Assembly: GCA_964648295.1 (NCBI GenBank)
Contig: CAZYNH010000011.1
Location: forward strand, 21,799 to 85,798
DNA from: UBA4055 sp964648295
Lineage (GTDB): Bacteria; UBA4055
Direction: 5' to 3'
DNA: 64,000 nucleotides
This document shows positions 51,785 to 61,899 of the stretch, piece after piece (the stretch's first letter is position 1; the number at the start of each line of letters is the position of its first letter). A program made the position numbers and the translations under genes. The notes beneath the pieces were generated by a model, which was not told the origin of the DNA, made no database searches, and saw nothing but the letters and a program-made list of their open reading frames with translations.

Positions 51785-52614
51785 ATGCTGTCCGCCTCCC
51801 ACTTTCCGTCCCGGAGGATCATTTTTTCCCTGTATCCCGCCGACCTCATTATGCTTATAACTTTTTCAAAATTCCCCTCAATATTTTCCGGAATATGGGC
51901 GTCCGAGTTCAGAACCGCGGGTATTTTCATTAGCGCACCTTCCTTCAGGATCCATTCAGACGGATAAGGATCCTCGAGATAACCGCGTGTGATCCCGCCG
52001 GTGTTCACATCGAACATTGTTCCGTTCCGGGCCATCGCTTCCAGCACTTCCATCACAGAATCCTTATACCATTTATCAGTTTCTCTGAAAAACATTCTGT
52101 CTGTATTATTTATCTTTATCAGGTCGAAATGCCCTATCATATCAGGCTTCTGCTCATCAGTCATAAAAATCAGCCTGTGGTAGAATTCCTTTACCATCTT
52201 TACCGGATCGCCGTTGAAGAAATCAAAAACTGTCTTCTTGAATTCCTCGAATTTACAGTCCACGCCATAAATGTCACCGTCTTCTCCGGGAAAATAATGT
52301 ATCGATCCTATTGTGTAATCGGCACCATATTTTGAGAAAGAGTCATGATTTAGTCCTGGAAAATAATCCAGTTCAAGTCCGCAGTATATCTCTATTTTAC
52401 CGCTGTAAATGTTTTTAAGCCTTTTAACTGCTGACATATATTCCTCAACCCTTTCAGGTCCGAGTTCCCAATGTTTATTAAATCTGGTAGGACCGTGCTC
52501 GGAAAAACCTACAGATACAAATCCTTTTTCTATTGCGGCTTTAATATATTCTTCAGGTTCGGCTTTGCCGTCAGAAAAATTACTGTGCATATGGTAGTTG
52601 GTCTTTTTCATCAT
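51781..52614 (-). CDS. PHP-domain histidinol-phosphatase-like protein
   Basis: The 277-residue protein has the HisJ/HisK-type PHP layout: YHMHSNFSDG (H8, H10), GFSEHGP, CGLELDYFPG, IGSIHYF, IGHFDLIKI and NSDAHIPE, giving the full set of metal-binding histidines and acids. It likely hydrolyses histidinol phosphate. No other his genes are in the window, so another phosphoester is possible. Confidence 0.87.
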   Translation of the reverse strand: MMKKTNYHMHSNFSDGKAEPEEYIKAAIEKGFVSVGFSEHGPTRFNKHWELGPERVEEYMSAVKRLKNIYSGKIEIYCGLELDYFPGLNHDSFSKYGADYTIGSIHYFPGEDGDIYGVDCKFEEFKKTVFDFFNGDPVKMVKEFYHRLIFMTDEQKPDMIGHFDLIKINNTDRMFFRETDKWYKDSVMEVLEAMARNGTMFDVNTGGITRGYLEDPYPSEWILKEGALMKIPAVLNSDAHIPENIEGNFEKVISIMRSAGYREKMILRDGKWEADSI

Positions 52615-52627
52615 TATCCCTGATCTT

Positions 52628-54607
52628 TTATTTTCCGTGTATAGCTTTATTCAGATGCCGGGTTGAAGAATAAAGTATATTCTTCAAGAATTTTTCATAG
52701 AATGAGAATCTGTCTGTGTTATAATCCTTTATCATCCTGTCATTACAGTCATATAATTTGGCTCCTCTTCCGGGTGAAATAACAAGCAGAGTATCGTTCA
52801 TTAATAGAGCAATGTTATTCCCTTCCACCATATACGCATAAGGTATGCCTTCATCCGATAGAAGGTTTCTGCCCCAGGACGCGTTTTGGTAATCTCCGCC
52901 CAGGATCCCCATGAGTGTCGGTAGAACATCATACTGGGAGCAGATATCTGAATAAGTACCGTTATACTCCTTTACTGCGTCATTATCAGAAAAAATAATG
53001 AAAGGAATATGAAATTTTCTCCGGTCAACAGTAATATTCTGCTCTCTGTGCCTGCCATGATCCGATATAAGTATAAATACTGTGTTTTTAAAATATTCTT
53101 TTTCTCTTATACTGTTAAAAAATTCCGCCAGTGCGTGATCGGAATATATCATTGAGTTCAATAAATCGCTTTTTGGATGATCGGGAGCGAATTTTTTTTC
53201 AAATTTTTCAGGCAGATCGAACGGCTCGTGGCTTGAAAGCATGAACATAAATGCGAAAAACGGTTCTTTATATTTCTCCATTTCCTCTGCGAGCCTCATA
53301 AGAGAATCTTCGTCATAACATCCCCATTTTGACGATCTCTCATCAGTCCTGATATCTTTCTCCCCGATAAATCGGTCGATCCCGTTTATCTTTAAAAAAC
53401 CCTTCATATTATCGAATTCCGGATCACCACCATAAACAAAAGAAGTCATGTAATCCCTGTCTTTTAAAATGTTCGGAATGCTGTAATATGGCCTTGCCGA
53501 CTCCATTCTTTTCAGGGCTGAAATACCGTACTGGCAGGGAACTGAGCATATTACGGACTCTATACCTTTATTTGACCTTGTCCCGGTAGCGTAACAACAT
53601 GTAAAATTAACTGATTCCATTGAGAGCTTATTAAAGAACGGAGTAATCTCAATACCGTTAATTATTCTGTTAACATATTCGTAATTCCATCCTTCAAGAA
53701 GTATTAGAACCACATTAAGATCGTTCTGGTCTTTCCGGGTATATGCTTTTCTTAATAATTTGTTTTCGGAAGGTATCTCTTTAAAAGTACTGTTTCTTGT
53801 TAACAACGAAACTAAAAATTCCTCGTCAGGCTCGAGCCCCGAAAACATTCCTGCTGTCTTGCTGATTTTTGTTTTCCGCGCAATATCATAAGATTTTACC
53901 AGGGCAAATACAGGATTAAGTACAGACTGATTGATAAGCTCATTATCGGATATAACGGAAGATCCCCAGTTGAGATTCGACACGCCCGTTCCTCCCCGCG
54001 CGGCAATTACAATTAAACCGGAGATTAAAATAAGATTTATTATCCCGGCGACCTTTTCACGAGGCGCTGAAAATCTGACCTTGTCTGAAAAGTTTATAAA
54101 AATCTTTTTGTATGAATAAACTGCCAAAGCACTAGCAACAGCGTAGATTATGATCTTTTGCCAGTGGTCGCTTAATATAGTCGAATATACTTCAGCATCG
54201 GCGATATATTGAATATCTCTGAAAGACAGATGCTGTCCGAACTGATTAAAATATTCTATACCTGTTATCTGAACGAAAAAGACCAATGAAAGAAGAAAAG
54301 CCTGAATATCTGTAACAGAAATCCTGAAATATTTCTCACTCTTGATAAAAAAAGCTGCAATCAGCAGGATTATGGAAAGAAACACAGGAATAATAAGAAA
54401 ATATCCCGCTATAGAGGCATCGAACCTGGATCCGGCGATAAAAGCCCGAACAACCTCATTAATTCCGGCATCTTCAATAACTTCAGGATAATTTCTCGCA
54501 AAAAAGACCGCCCTCATCAATGCCAGAGCTACGAAAACATATAAGAATGATGCCGAAAAGTATCTTATTAACCCGAAATATTTTACATGTGTGAAATTCA
54601 TGCGCAT
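52628..54607 (-). CDS. LtaS/MdoB-type phosphoglycerol transferase (membrane sulfatase family)
   Basis: The 659-residue protein has five N-terminal membrane helices and an external alkaline-phosphatase-fold domain from about residue 300: VVLILLEGWNYEYVN, the probable catalytic threonine in YATGTRSNKGIESV, MLSSHEPFDLP, YSDHALAEFF and ILISDHGRHRE. Such enzymes transfer phosphoglycerol from phosphatidylglycerol to glycans or lipids. In a diderm an OpgB-like or LPS-modifying role is more likely than lipoteichoic acid synthesis. It lies just upstream of msbA, divergent. Confidence 0.85.
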   Translation of the reverse strand: MRMNFTHVKYFGLIRYFSASFLYVFVALALMRAVFFARNYPEVIEDAGINEVVRAFIAGSRFDASIAGYFLIIPVFLSIILLIAAFFIKSEKYFRISVTDIQAFLLSLVFFVQITGIEYFNQFGQHLSFRDIQYIADAEVYSTILSDHWQKIIIYAVASALAVYSYKKIFINFSDKVRFSAPREKVAGIINLILISGLIVIAARGGTGVSNLNWGSSVISDNELINQSVLNPVFALVKSYDIARKTKISKTAGMFSGLEPDEEFLVSLLTRNSTFKEIPSENKLLRKAYTRKDQNDLNVVLILLEGWNYEYVNRIINGIEITPFFNKLSMESVNFTCCYATGTRSNKGIESVICSVPCQYGISALKRMESARPYYSIPNILKDRDYMTSFVYGGDPEFDNMKGFLKINGIDRFIGEKDIRTDERSSKWGCYDEDSLMRLAEEMEKYKEPFFAFMFMLSSHEPFDLPEKFEKKFAPDHPKSDLLNSMIYSDHALAEFFNSIREKEYFKNTVFILISDHGRHREQNITVDRRKFHIPFIIFSDNDAVKEYNGTYSDICSQYDVLPTLMGILGGDYQNASWGRNLLSDEGIPYAYMVEGNNIALLMNDTLLVISPGRGAKLYDCNDRMIKDYNTDRFSFYEKFLKNILYSSTRHLNKAIHGK

Positions 54608-54648
54608 AAATTAAAATATTCACATCTGTTTAGCAACAATTAAATTAG

Positions 54649-54677
54649 TTGAAAATAGTACGATATAAGTTTATATT
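54649..54677 (+). promoter_or_regulatory. Candidate promoter of msbA
   Basis: TTGAAA (54649-54654) and TATATT (54672-54677) are separated by 17 bases. Transcription would begin about 27 bases before the msbA start codon. Confidence 0.5.
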
Positions 54678-54710
54678 TAAACAACTTAAAGGACGGAGCC
54701 GGAAAAGGGA

Positions 54711-56624
54711 ATGTTTGCCAATATTAAAAAACTCGTAATAATAATGCTCAGGCAGTGGAAACTGATGATTTCGGGCTTTATCACCATGATAATATTCGCG
54801 TTGCTGAGCGGAGTCAGCGTTACTATGGCTGTTCCTCTTTTCGATTATGTGTTCGGCTCAAAAAGAGTGTCAGATGAAATTGACGGTTTCAGTAAGTTCT
54901 TTTCAGCTGTCTCGGTATCTTTCGGGCAGTTCTTTTCTTCGGTTTCACCAGCCAGAATTTTCAGGCGGGATCTTTATGATTCTTTCCTGATATCTTTTCA
55001 AAATACGCTTTCTTTAACAGACCCCTACCTTCTTCTTATGCTGATATCTGTCGCAATGATAGCACTGATAATTCTTAAAAATGTCTTTTTCTATCTCAAT
55101 AAGATCACATTTATTACGCTTAGGGGTCGGGCGATTGAATATATCCGCAATATTCTTTTCAGAAAATATCTCGATCTTTCGATGAGCTTTTATAAAGATA
55201 ACAAGATAGGTGATCTTCAAGTTAGGCTGACTTCCGATGTGACGATAGTGAGCGATCTGTTCATTCAGTCTTTTTTCGGTTCGCTGAGAGACTTTACACT
55301 TATCCTCATCTATGTGAGTATCGCTCTCTTTATCAGTCCGAAACTGTTTTTATATGTTGTGCTCGTTGTACCTTTTTTTGCCGCTGTTATATCTTTTATC
55401 GGTTCCAAGATCAAAAAATACTCAAAGCGGATACAGAGAACATACTCAAGCCTGTATTCGAAAATGGAAGAAGTCTTTAACGGCATAAAAATTGTCAAGT
55501 CGTATTCGAAAGAAGACCATGAGATGAAAAAATTCGCTAAAGAGAACAATAATTTCTATCATTCGTGGATAAAATCACACCTTTACCAGTCAGTCAATGT
55601 GCCTCTGAGTGAATTCAACGGCACTCTTACCGGTGTCATTGTGCTTCTTATAGGCGGAAATATGGTGCTCGATCAGCAATCAGGCCTGACTCTCGGTGCC
55701 TTCACTGCGTTTCTTTTCGCAGTTTTCTCCATCCTTCACCCGATGAAAGAGCTTACGAAATATTATACTGAGATACGAAGAGCGCTGGTATCTCTTGACA
55801 GGATATTCGAGGTTTTAAACACAAATCCGGCTATAATCGAGTCTCCGGCCGCTTTGGAGAAAAAAGATTTCAACAACTCGATCAGAATCCATAATGTCAG
55901 CTTCAGCTACGATACAAAAAAGATCCTTAGCAATATTGACCTTGAGATATTCAAGGGTGAAAGAATAGCCGTAGTAGGTGTCAGCGGAGGAGGTAAAACA
56001 ACTCTGGTGAATCTTATCGAAAGATTTTACGACCCGAACGAAGGTTCGATTTCAATAGACGGCGTGAACATCAAAGATATAAAGCTCAAAGATCTGCATG
56101 ACCTGTTCGGGACGGTAACTCAGGAGTCTATTCTATTTAATGATACTGTCGAGAACAACATCAGATACGGATCGAATAAGGAACTGACTCTAGACGATGT
56201 AAAAAAGGCCGCGAATATAGCTTATGCCGACGAATTCATCGAGAAGCTCGACAACAGTTACCAGACCATGCTGAGCCCTAAAGGCTCGAACCTGTCAGGC
56301 GGCCAGAGACAAAGGCTCTGCATTGCAAGAGCAGTAGTCGGTGACCCGCCCATCCTTGTCTTCGACGAGGCCACGAGCGCGCTGGATTCCGAAGCCGAGC
56401 AAAAGGTTCAGAAAGCCATCGAGATGGCTACAAAGGACAGAACTGTCATCGTGATTGCCCACAGGCTTTCGACTATACTTAACTCAAACAGGATCGTTGT
56501 AATAGACAAAGGTGAAATCCTCGGGATTGGAAAGCATGAGGAGCTTCTTAAAACCAATGAGAAGTATAAAAAGCTGTACGAAATTCAGTTTAAAGATAAC
56601 GGGCAGGATAAGCCAGAACAATAA
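54711..56624 (+). CDS. msbA: Lipid A / LPS flippase, ABC exporter
   Basis: The 637-residue protein is a half-transporter with six membrane helices in the first 330 residues and a C-terminal nucleotide-binding domain. It has Walker A GVSGGGKTTL, signature NLSGGQRQRL, Walker B ILVFDEATSALD and the H-loop IAHRLST. Length is slightly above the usual 580 because of an extra segment between helices 1 and 2. MsbA flips core-lipid A across the inner membrane. It opens the polysaccharide locus. Confidence 0.88.
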   Translation: MFANIKKLVIIMLRQWKLMISGFITMIIFALLSGVSVTMAVPLFDYVFGSKRVSDEIDGFSKFFSAVSVSFGQFFSSVSPARIFRRDLYDSFLISFQNTLSLTDPYLLLMLISVAMIALIILKNVFFYLNKITFITLRGRAIEYIRNILFRKYLDLSMSFYKDNKIGDLQVRLTSDVTIVSDLFIQSFFGSLRDFTLILIYVSIALFISPKLFLYVVLVVPFFAAVISFIGSKIKKYSKRIQRTYSSLYSKMEEVFNGIKIVKSYSKEDHEMKKFAKENNNFYHSWIKSHLYQSVNVPLSEFNGTLTGVIVLLIGGNMVLDQQSGLTLGAFTAFLFAVFSILHPMKELTKYYTEIRRALVSLDRIFEVLNTNPAIIESPAALEKKDFNNSIRIHNVSFSYDTKKILSNIDLEIFKGERIAVVGVSGGGKTTLVNLIERFYDPNEGSISIDGVNIKDIKLKDLHDLFGTVTQESILFNDTVENNIRYGSNKELTLDDVKKAANIAYADEFIEKLDNSYQTMLSPKGSNLSGGQRQRLCIARAVVGDPPILVFDEATSALDSEAEQKVQKAIEMATKDRTVIVIAHRLSTILNSNRIVVIDKGEILGIGKHEELLKTNEKYKKLYEIQFKDNGQDKPEQ

Positions 56625-56638
56625 AACAGTTAAATCTC

Positions 56639-57778
56639 CTACAGACTTTGAATCTCTTTAATTATTGCACATATATTTTCTGCGTCAGACAGAGCAAGTT
56701 CACTATATATCGGCAAAGTTATAATTCTTTCAGAAACATATCTCGCTACAGGAATTTCTGATTTATATTTATTTTTATAACACTCAAAATCTGTAACCAG
56801 GGGATAAAAATATTTTCTTGTGTAAACATTGTATCCAATTAACAAATCATAAAGCTGATCTCTAGTCTTTCCGAATTTTTCCTCATTTATCAGAACCGGT
56901 AAATATGAATAGTTCTGCTTTACATTTTTTACAGGCTTGATAAAGCTGATCCCTTTAACATCTTTCAATTCATTCGTGTATAACTCGGCGATTTTCTTTC
57001 TTTTTTGAATGTTATGATCTACATATTTTAAATTTAAAAGACCCATTAAAGACTGAAATTCGTTCATTTTAGCATTTAACCCGGTTATTTCAACACTCTC
57101 AGGACCGCTGATCCCAAAGTTCTTTAGGAGATATAATCTTTTAGTGAGAGACTTATCGTTATATGTGAGAATACCGCCTTCTATTGAATTAAATACTTTT
57201 GTGGCATGACAGCTGAACATCGAAATATCACCGAAGCAGCCGATTCCGCTACTCTCAATCTCTACTCCGAAAGCGTGAGCAGCATCGTAGATAACCTTAA
57301 GATCATATTTTTTCGCTATCTGTTCAATTTGTTTAATATCGCATGGGTTTCCATAAACATGAACAGGCATTACAGCCGATGTTTGATCAGTAATCAAAGC
57401 TTCTATTTTATTCGAATCTATAGTATAGTCACTTTCATTTATATCACAAAAAACCGGTTTTAATCCGTTTAGAACAATTGCGTGCGTAGTCGAGGCAAAA
57501 GTGAACGGTGTAGTAATGACTTCTCCCTTCAAGTTTAGGGACTTTATTGCTATATCAAGCGCTAAATGACCATTTACGAACAGATCAACATTTTCTGTTC
57601 TCAGGTACGATCTTAATTTTGATTTAAAATTTTCATGGTAAACGCCCATATTTGTCAGCCATTTGCTTTGCCAAATGTTATCAAGCTCTTCTTTGAATTC
57701 ATCTATCGGCGGTAGTGACGACTGCGTGACCAGCAAGGGTTTATCAAATTTCTTTATCAATTCTTTTACTCCTTTCAT
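56639..57778 (-). CDS. DegT/DnrJ-family sugar aminotransferase (VioA/FdtB/WecE-like)
   Basis: The 379-residue protein has the DegT fold: VNGHLALDIAIKSL, VIYDAAHAFGVEIE, and the PLP lysine in MFSCHATKVFNSIEGG. The short family-specific HATK motif points to the VioA/FdtB group, which makes dTDP-4-amino-4,6-dideoxy- or 3-amino sugars. It is the last gene of a three-gene minus-strand unit with an acetyltransferase and a WecF-like transferase. The ATG at 57778 overlaps the previous gene by 35 bases. A TTG at 57760, eight bases after AAAGGAG, may be the true start. Confidence 0.85.
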   Translation of the reverse strand: MKGVKELIKKFDKPLLVTQSSLPPIDEFKEELDNIWQSKWLTNMGVYHENFKSKLRSYLRTENVDLFVNGHLALDIAIKSLNLKGEVITTPFTFASTTHAIVLNGLKPVFCDINESDYTIDSNKIEALITDQTSAVMPVHVYGNPCDIKQIEQIAKKYDLKVIYDAAHAFGVEIESSGIGCFGDISMFSCHATKVFNSIEGGILTYNDKSLTKRLYLLKNFGISGPESVEITGLNAKMNEFQSLMGLLNLKYVDHNIQKRKKIAELYTNELKDVKGISFIKPVKNVKQNYSYLPVLINEEKFGKTRDQLYDLLIGYNVYTRKYFYPLVTDFECYKNKYKSEIPVARYVSERIITLPIYSELALSDAENICAIIKEIQSL

Positions 57779-58328
57779 TCAACATTTTTTCTGCCAGAGA
57801 AACTATTTGTTTTTGCCTTTCTTTGAGAATTTTAGCCGGTATTCCTGTATATATTTTCCATGCTTCAAGATCTTTATTGATCAATGTCATAGAGCCTACA
57901 GAAGTTCCCTCTCCAATCCTGACACCCGGCAGTATAACACTTCCGGCTCCTATCTGAACATAATTCTCGAAAATTACAGGCCCGGATATGATCCTGCGAT
58001 ATTTTGCATCTACCATTGAGCCTACAAGGTGGTTTCCGGAAAAATCATCTGTCCCCGAATAAACAACACAACCGGCTGACAGCCCGCAAAAATCCCCTAA
58101 ATAAATGGAATTACTGCTCCCGTAAAGATATACCCCCGCTGATATGTGAACAAAATTTCCTGCTCTGATGTCTCCGCTCAGGATGCAGAAGTCATCCACC
58201 CTGACATCATTACCGAATACCATTTTTTCCGGATTATAGATACTGGCTTTTTTACTTATAATCACATTCTTACCGATCTCTTTAAATCCGATAGCTTTGA
58301 GTTCTTCATCAGAATAAAAACTGCTCAT
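57744..58328 (-). CDS. Hexapeptide-repeat acetyltransferase (VioB/FdtC-like)
   Basis: The 194-residue protein is a left-handed beta-helix acyltransferase with repeats such as NDVRVDDFCILSGDI and GAGSVILPGVRIGEG and a C-terminal KIYTGIPAKILKER. Within this unit it would N- or O-acetylate the amino sugar produced by the neighbouring aminotransferase. Enterobacteria use a GNAT enzyme (WecD) for the same step, so this is a variant of that pathway. Confidence 0.82.
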   Translation of the reverse strand: MSSFYSDEELKAIGFKEIGKNVIISKKASIYNPEKMVFGNDVRVDDFCILSGDIRAGNFVHISAGVYLYGSSNSIYLGDFCGLSAGCVVYSGTDDFSGNHLVGSMVDAKYRRIISGPVIFENYVQIGAGSVILPGVRIGEGTSVGSMTLINKDLEAWKIYTGIPAKILKERQKQIVSLAEKMLNERSKRIDKEI

Positions 58329-59428
58329 AAGTTCCCCCCTCTAAAAATTTTATCCCACAGGTTTTTTATATATTTATCTGAATAGAAAGTTTCTTCGGAT
58401 CTTTTTTTGTTTTTTTCAACTTCAAATACATCGTGCCTGATGAAATCGGAAAAATTCATATTTCTAATAACCAGAGTGTCATGCAATGTTATACCGAGTT
58501 TATTAATAAAAAAATCCCAGCTTGTAGTATCTCTTCTTATAAAGACTTTTTTACCAAGATAGATTAAAGAGTAGATATTTCCAAGTCCCTGCTGTCTTTT
58601 ATGGTTATAGACTAGAATATCAATCTCGCCGAGAAAGTTGGAATATTCTTCAGGTCTCATAAACTCTACAATGGGAACGAATTTCTCTCCAAATATCTTC
58701 TCTCCAAAATCTTTAACTTTATTGGCATAATCTTCATTGCCGTATGTTAAGGGAGCAAAAATCTTTATATTTTCGTCTTTAAACTTTTTAAGTATTTCAA
58801 GAGATTCTATAAGCGAGTTACTCGGATCTGCTGAGTTCCCGATCTGAATATATGTTGCAGTTTTATTCCTGCAGACTATCCTGTCCAAGTGCTCAGTTCC
58901 TACAGTGTTTATATACATTCCGTCGAACTCTCTGGCCTTGAATCGAAATTTTTCTTTTGCTGAAGAAATATCTCCCGGAGTCAATCCTGTCACGCTACCA
59001 AGGTTTTTAATCACTTTCAGTTTCATGAACCTGTTCATTTTATTGCTGAGTGTATTTTTCGGGTATTTGTCATAGTGCAGATCTGCACCCCATATTACCC
59101 AGTTCAGCTTTTTTGAGAACCATGGATTTAAAAAGAAAAATTTTATTATCGATTTATCCGAAAGTGAATGAAGGATTATCCTGTCACTTTTTAAACAATA
59201 CAGAAACAGGGAAATATATGTATAGAACTTCCAGATTGCTGCTTTAACCTTTCTTTTTTTATCATTTTTTCTTATAACGAAATTCTTAATATTATCCCCT
59301 TTAGGCACCTCAAGCTTCCCGGAGGATTTAATAATAAAGAACTGGTGATCTATACCGTTGTAGTTACGATCGATAAATTTTATATAAGGAAGAGTAAACA
59401 CCCAGTTGTTGAAAATATGAAGGATCAT
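58325..59428 (-). CDS. WecF-like 4-acetamido-4,6-dideoxyhexose transferase (GT56 family)
   Basis: The 367-residue protein resembles the enterobacterial common antigen transferase WecF: VIWGADLHYDKYP, IQIGNSADPSNSLIESLEIL, FAPLTYGNEDYANKVKDFG, PEEYSNFLGEIDILVYNHKRQQGLGN and LIYLGKKVFIRRDT. WecF adds Fuc4NAc to a lipid-linked glycan. It overlaps the acetyltransferase gene by 4 bases. Together with the aminotransferase this forms a complete make-and-transfer module. Confidence 0.84.
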   Translation of the reverse strand: MILHIFNNWVFTLPYIKFIDRNYNGIDHQFFIIKSSGKLEVPKGDNIKNFVIRKNDKKRKVKAAIWKFYTYISLFLYCLKSDRIILHSLSDKSIIKFFFLNPWFSKKLNWVIWGADLHYDKYPKNTLSNKMNRFMKLKVIKNLGSVTGLTPGDISSAKEKFRFKAREFDGMYINTVGTEHLDRIVCRNKTATYIQIGNSADPSNSLIESLEILKKFKDENIKIFAPLTYGNEDYANKVKDFGEKIFGEKFVPIVEFMRPEEYSNFLGEIDILVYNHKRQQGLGNIYSLIYLGKKVFIRRDTTSWDFFINKLGITLHDTLVIRNMNFSDFIRHDVFEVEKNKKRSEETFYSDKYIKNLWDKIFRGGNL

Positions 59429-59566
59429 TAAATAATTAACTCCAAGTCTTTTGCGTGAAAATTTAATATATATTTTCTATTATTGCAAATCATACTAAAA
59501 TTTATTATCTTTGCAAGCACAATCAAATTAAAGGTTCTGATTGAAAAACAATGGAATTCGCAATAA

Positions 59567-60649
59567 ATGAACATTCTATTTCTAAGCTCGAAAAAAAGAT
59601 GGGCAGGCATAATAACCTGGAACATTAGTCTTGCCAGTAAACTCAAAGAAAGAGGTCATAATTGCATTCTCGTATCCGCAAAAAACTCCGCGCTGACAAA
59701 GCACGCACCCGGGGATGTTGAGCTCATATCGCTAAAATTCGGCTTTAATTTTAATCCGCTGACCTTATTTAGACTGATAAGGATAATAAGAGAAAACGAT
59801 ATAGACTTAATCGTAACTAACATCAAAAGAGAAGTGATATTCGGAGGTATCGCGGGAAGGATTTGTAAAATTCCGGTCGTGAGGCTCATAGGCAATGAAA
59901 AAGATTTCGACAGCGGCAGGTTGTATGAGCAAAAGCTTGTTGATATAGATATTTTCCCGTGCGAATACACAAGAAAACTTGCGGTAGAGAAATTCCCGTG
60001 GCTGAGTTTTGAAAAAACTAAAGTGATCCATACCGGAAAGACGATAAGCACTTTTCCAAAAGAAGCGATCAGCGCGATCAGGAATTCATGGGGCGCGTTA
60101 TGTCAGGATATTGTTATCGGCGCATCCGACAGACTTTCAAAAGAAAAAGGAATTCACATTCTGATAGAAGCGTTTTCAAGACTTTGTCCCTTATATAAGA
60201 ACATCAGACTGGTGATCACAGGTACAGGCAAATATGAGAACGACCTGAAAGATCTCGTCAGGATCAAAGGAATTGGTGAAAGAGTTCATTTCGCGGGATT
60301 CACTAAAGAGGTCATGCTCTCCGCTTCCGGCTACGATATAGCTGTTCTGGCTTCATTTTTCGAATCTTTTCCAAATACAGTGGTTGAGTATATGGCTTCC
60401 GATACGGCCGTTATATGCACGGATGTCGGAGGAGTGTCAGAGATCGTAAAAGACGGGCACAACGGTTTCCTGATAGCGCATAGCGATGCCGGTGCCCTGA
60501 CCGAAAAGCTCAAAATTTTGATCGAAGATCCCAGACTGCGAAAAATATTCGCCTCACGCGCTCTTGAAACTGTCGAAAACGGTTTTACTGAGGATGTTAT
60601 GGCTGAGAAAACTCTGGAAATATTTGAAACTCTAAAGAGAGCGAAATGA
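59567..60649 (+). CDS. GT4-family glycosyltransferase
   Basis: The 360-residue protein has the GT-B core of GT4 enzymes: SSKKRWAGIITWNISLASKLKERGH in the N-domain, IGASDRLSKEKGIHILIEAF, VITGTGKYENDLKD, and the donor-site ASFFESFPNTVVEYMA and TDVGGVSEIVKDG. It transfers a hexose or heptose to the LPS core or O-polysaccharide. It overlaps the next GT4 gene by 4 bases. Confidence 0.87.
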   Translation: MNILFLSSKKRWAGIITWNISLASKLKERGHNCILVSAKNSALTKHAPGDVELISLKFGFNFNPLTLFRLIRIIRENDIDLIVTNIKREVIFGGIAGRICKIPVVRLIGNEKDFDSGRLYEQKLVDIDIFPCEYTRKLAVEKFPWLSFEKTKVIHTGKTISTFPKEAISAIRNSWGALCQDIVIGASDRLSKEKGIHILIEAFSRLCPLYKNIRLVITGTGKYENDLKDLVRIKGIGERVHFAGFTKEVMLSASGYDIAVLASFFESFPNTVVEYMASDTAVICTDVGGVSEIVKDGHNGFLIAHSDAGALTEKLKILIEDPRLRKIFASRALETVENGFTEDVMAEKTLEIFETLKRAK

Positions 60650-61899
60650 AAAAGGGTCTTGTTATATCCGCCTTGTTCCCTCCCGTTGGAGGCATCGGGG
60701 TCCAGAGGATAACCAAGCTGATAAAATATCTTGTTCCTAAAGGTTGCGATATTACTGTGCTTTCTGTTCCTGAAGGTTCAACAAGGCTGAAAACCGACAG
60801 ATCGATGTTCAAGGATATTCCTGAGGGAGTTAAAATAATAAGACCTTTCTTTTTTGATTACCGTAAAATAGTACCGGGCGAAGCAGCCAGACTTTTCAAA
60901 CCTCTTGAAAGAAAATTTCTTTTCCCTGACAGGTTCAGGATCTGGAATCACTTCTGTCTAAAAAGAGTAAAAGAGCTTAACGAAAAGGAAAAATTCGATT
61001 GGGTGCTTGTGAATTGCCCGCCTTTTTCCGGTGTTGAGCTCGCCTCAGATATTAAAACTTCCTGCGGACTGAGTGTATTTATCAATCTTCGCGATCCTTT
61101 CTGTTTCAATAACTATTATATTCTTAAAAGCGAGAAAATTAAACAGCAGAAAGCCGCTGATATCGAAAGAGAAGCTTTCAGTAAATTGGACGGGATTATT
61201 ACGGTCACCCCTTCTCATTTATCTGCTTATTCAACTCTTTATCCTGATATGAAACACAAATTCAGCATAGTGACCAACGGTTTCGACCCTGATGATTTCG
61301 AACATTTTGAAAAGCCTGAACCTGCAAAAGATTTTTTCAAAATATCATACAGCGGCTCTTTCAGCTCACTCGTACCCCTTTCTCCGATACTCGAAGCCAT
61401 CTATAAACTCAATACTCAAAATGGAACGAAAATAAAATTCAGCATATCGACAAATATGTCTGAAAAAAAGGTAATTTCTCTTCACAAAAAATGCTTTGAA
61501 GCCGGTTATGCGGAATTTCTCGGCTTCCTTCCGCATAAAAAGAGCATAGAGAACCTTATGAAAAGCCATGTTCTTCTTCTCAGCTTTAAAAATTCACCGG
61601 CCACGGAAGGCAGCTACCCGGGCAAAGTGTTCGAATATTTCAAAGCACAAAGACCTATACTTCTGCTCAACAACACTTCGAGTGATCTTGCAAAACTCAT
61701 AAAAGATACGCGGACAGGAATAAGTGTGGATATTGATGATCAGTCTGAGATAGAAAATGCCGTAACCGAATTTTACAGGCAGTGGGAGGATGAGGGAAAG
61801 ATCGTGTACGAACCCGATAACGAAATAATTGAGAATTACAGCTGGAATAATCTGGCGAACAGCATGAATGACATCTTAAATTGCGGAGGCAATAAATGA
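60646..61899 (+). CDS. GT4-like glycosyltransferase
   Basis: The 417-residue protein begins ISALFPPVGGIGVQRITKLIK, a GT4 feature, and has NLRDPFCFNNYY, ITVTPSHLSAY, FKISYSGSFSSLVP and a C-terminal PGKVFEYFKAQRPILLL donor-contact region. Its donor and acceptor are unknown. It overlaps both neighbours by 4 bases (ATGA), so it is part of a tightly coupled LPS gene series. Confidence 0.83.
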   Translation: MKKGLVISALFPPVGGIGVQRITKLIKYLVPKGCDITVLSVPEGSTRLKTDRSMFKDIPEGVKIIRPFFFDYRKIVPGEAARLFKPLERKFLFPDRFRIWNHFCLKRVKELNEKEKFDWVLVNCPPFSGVELASDIKTSCGLSVFINLRDPFCFNNYYILKSEKIKQQKAADIEREAFSKLDGIITVTPSHLSAYSTLYPDMKHKFSIVTNGFDPDDFEHFEKPEPAKDFFKISYSGSFSSLVPLSPILEAIYKLNTQNGTKIKFSISTNMSEKKVISLHKKCFEAGYAEFLGFLPHKKSIENLMKSHVLLLSFKNSPATEGSYPGKVFEYFKAQRPILLLNNTSSDLAKLIKDTRTGISVDIDDQSEIENAVTEFYRQWEDEGKIVYEPDNEIIENYSWNNLANSMNDILNCGGNK

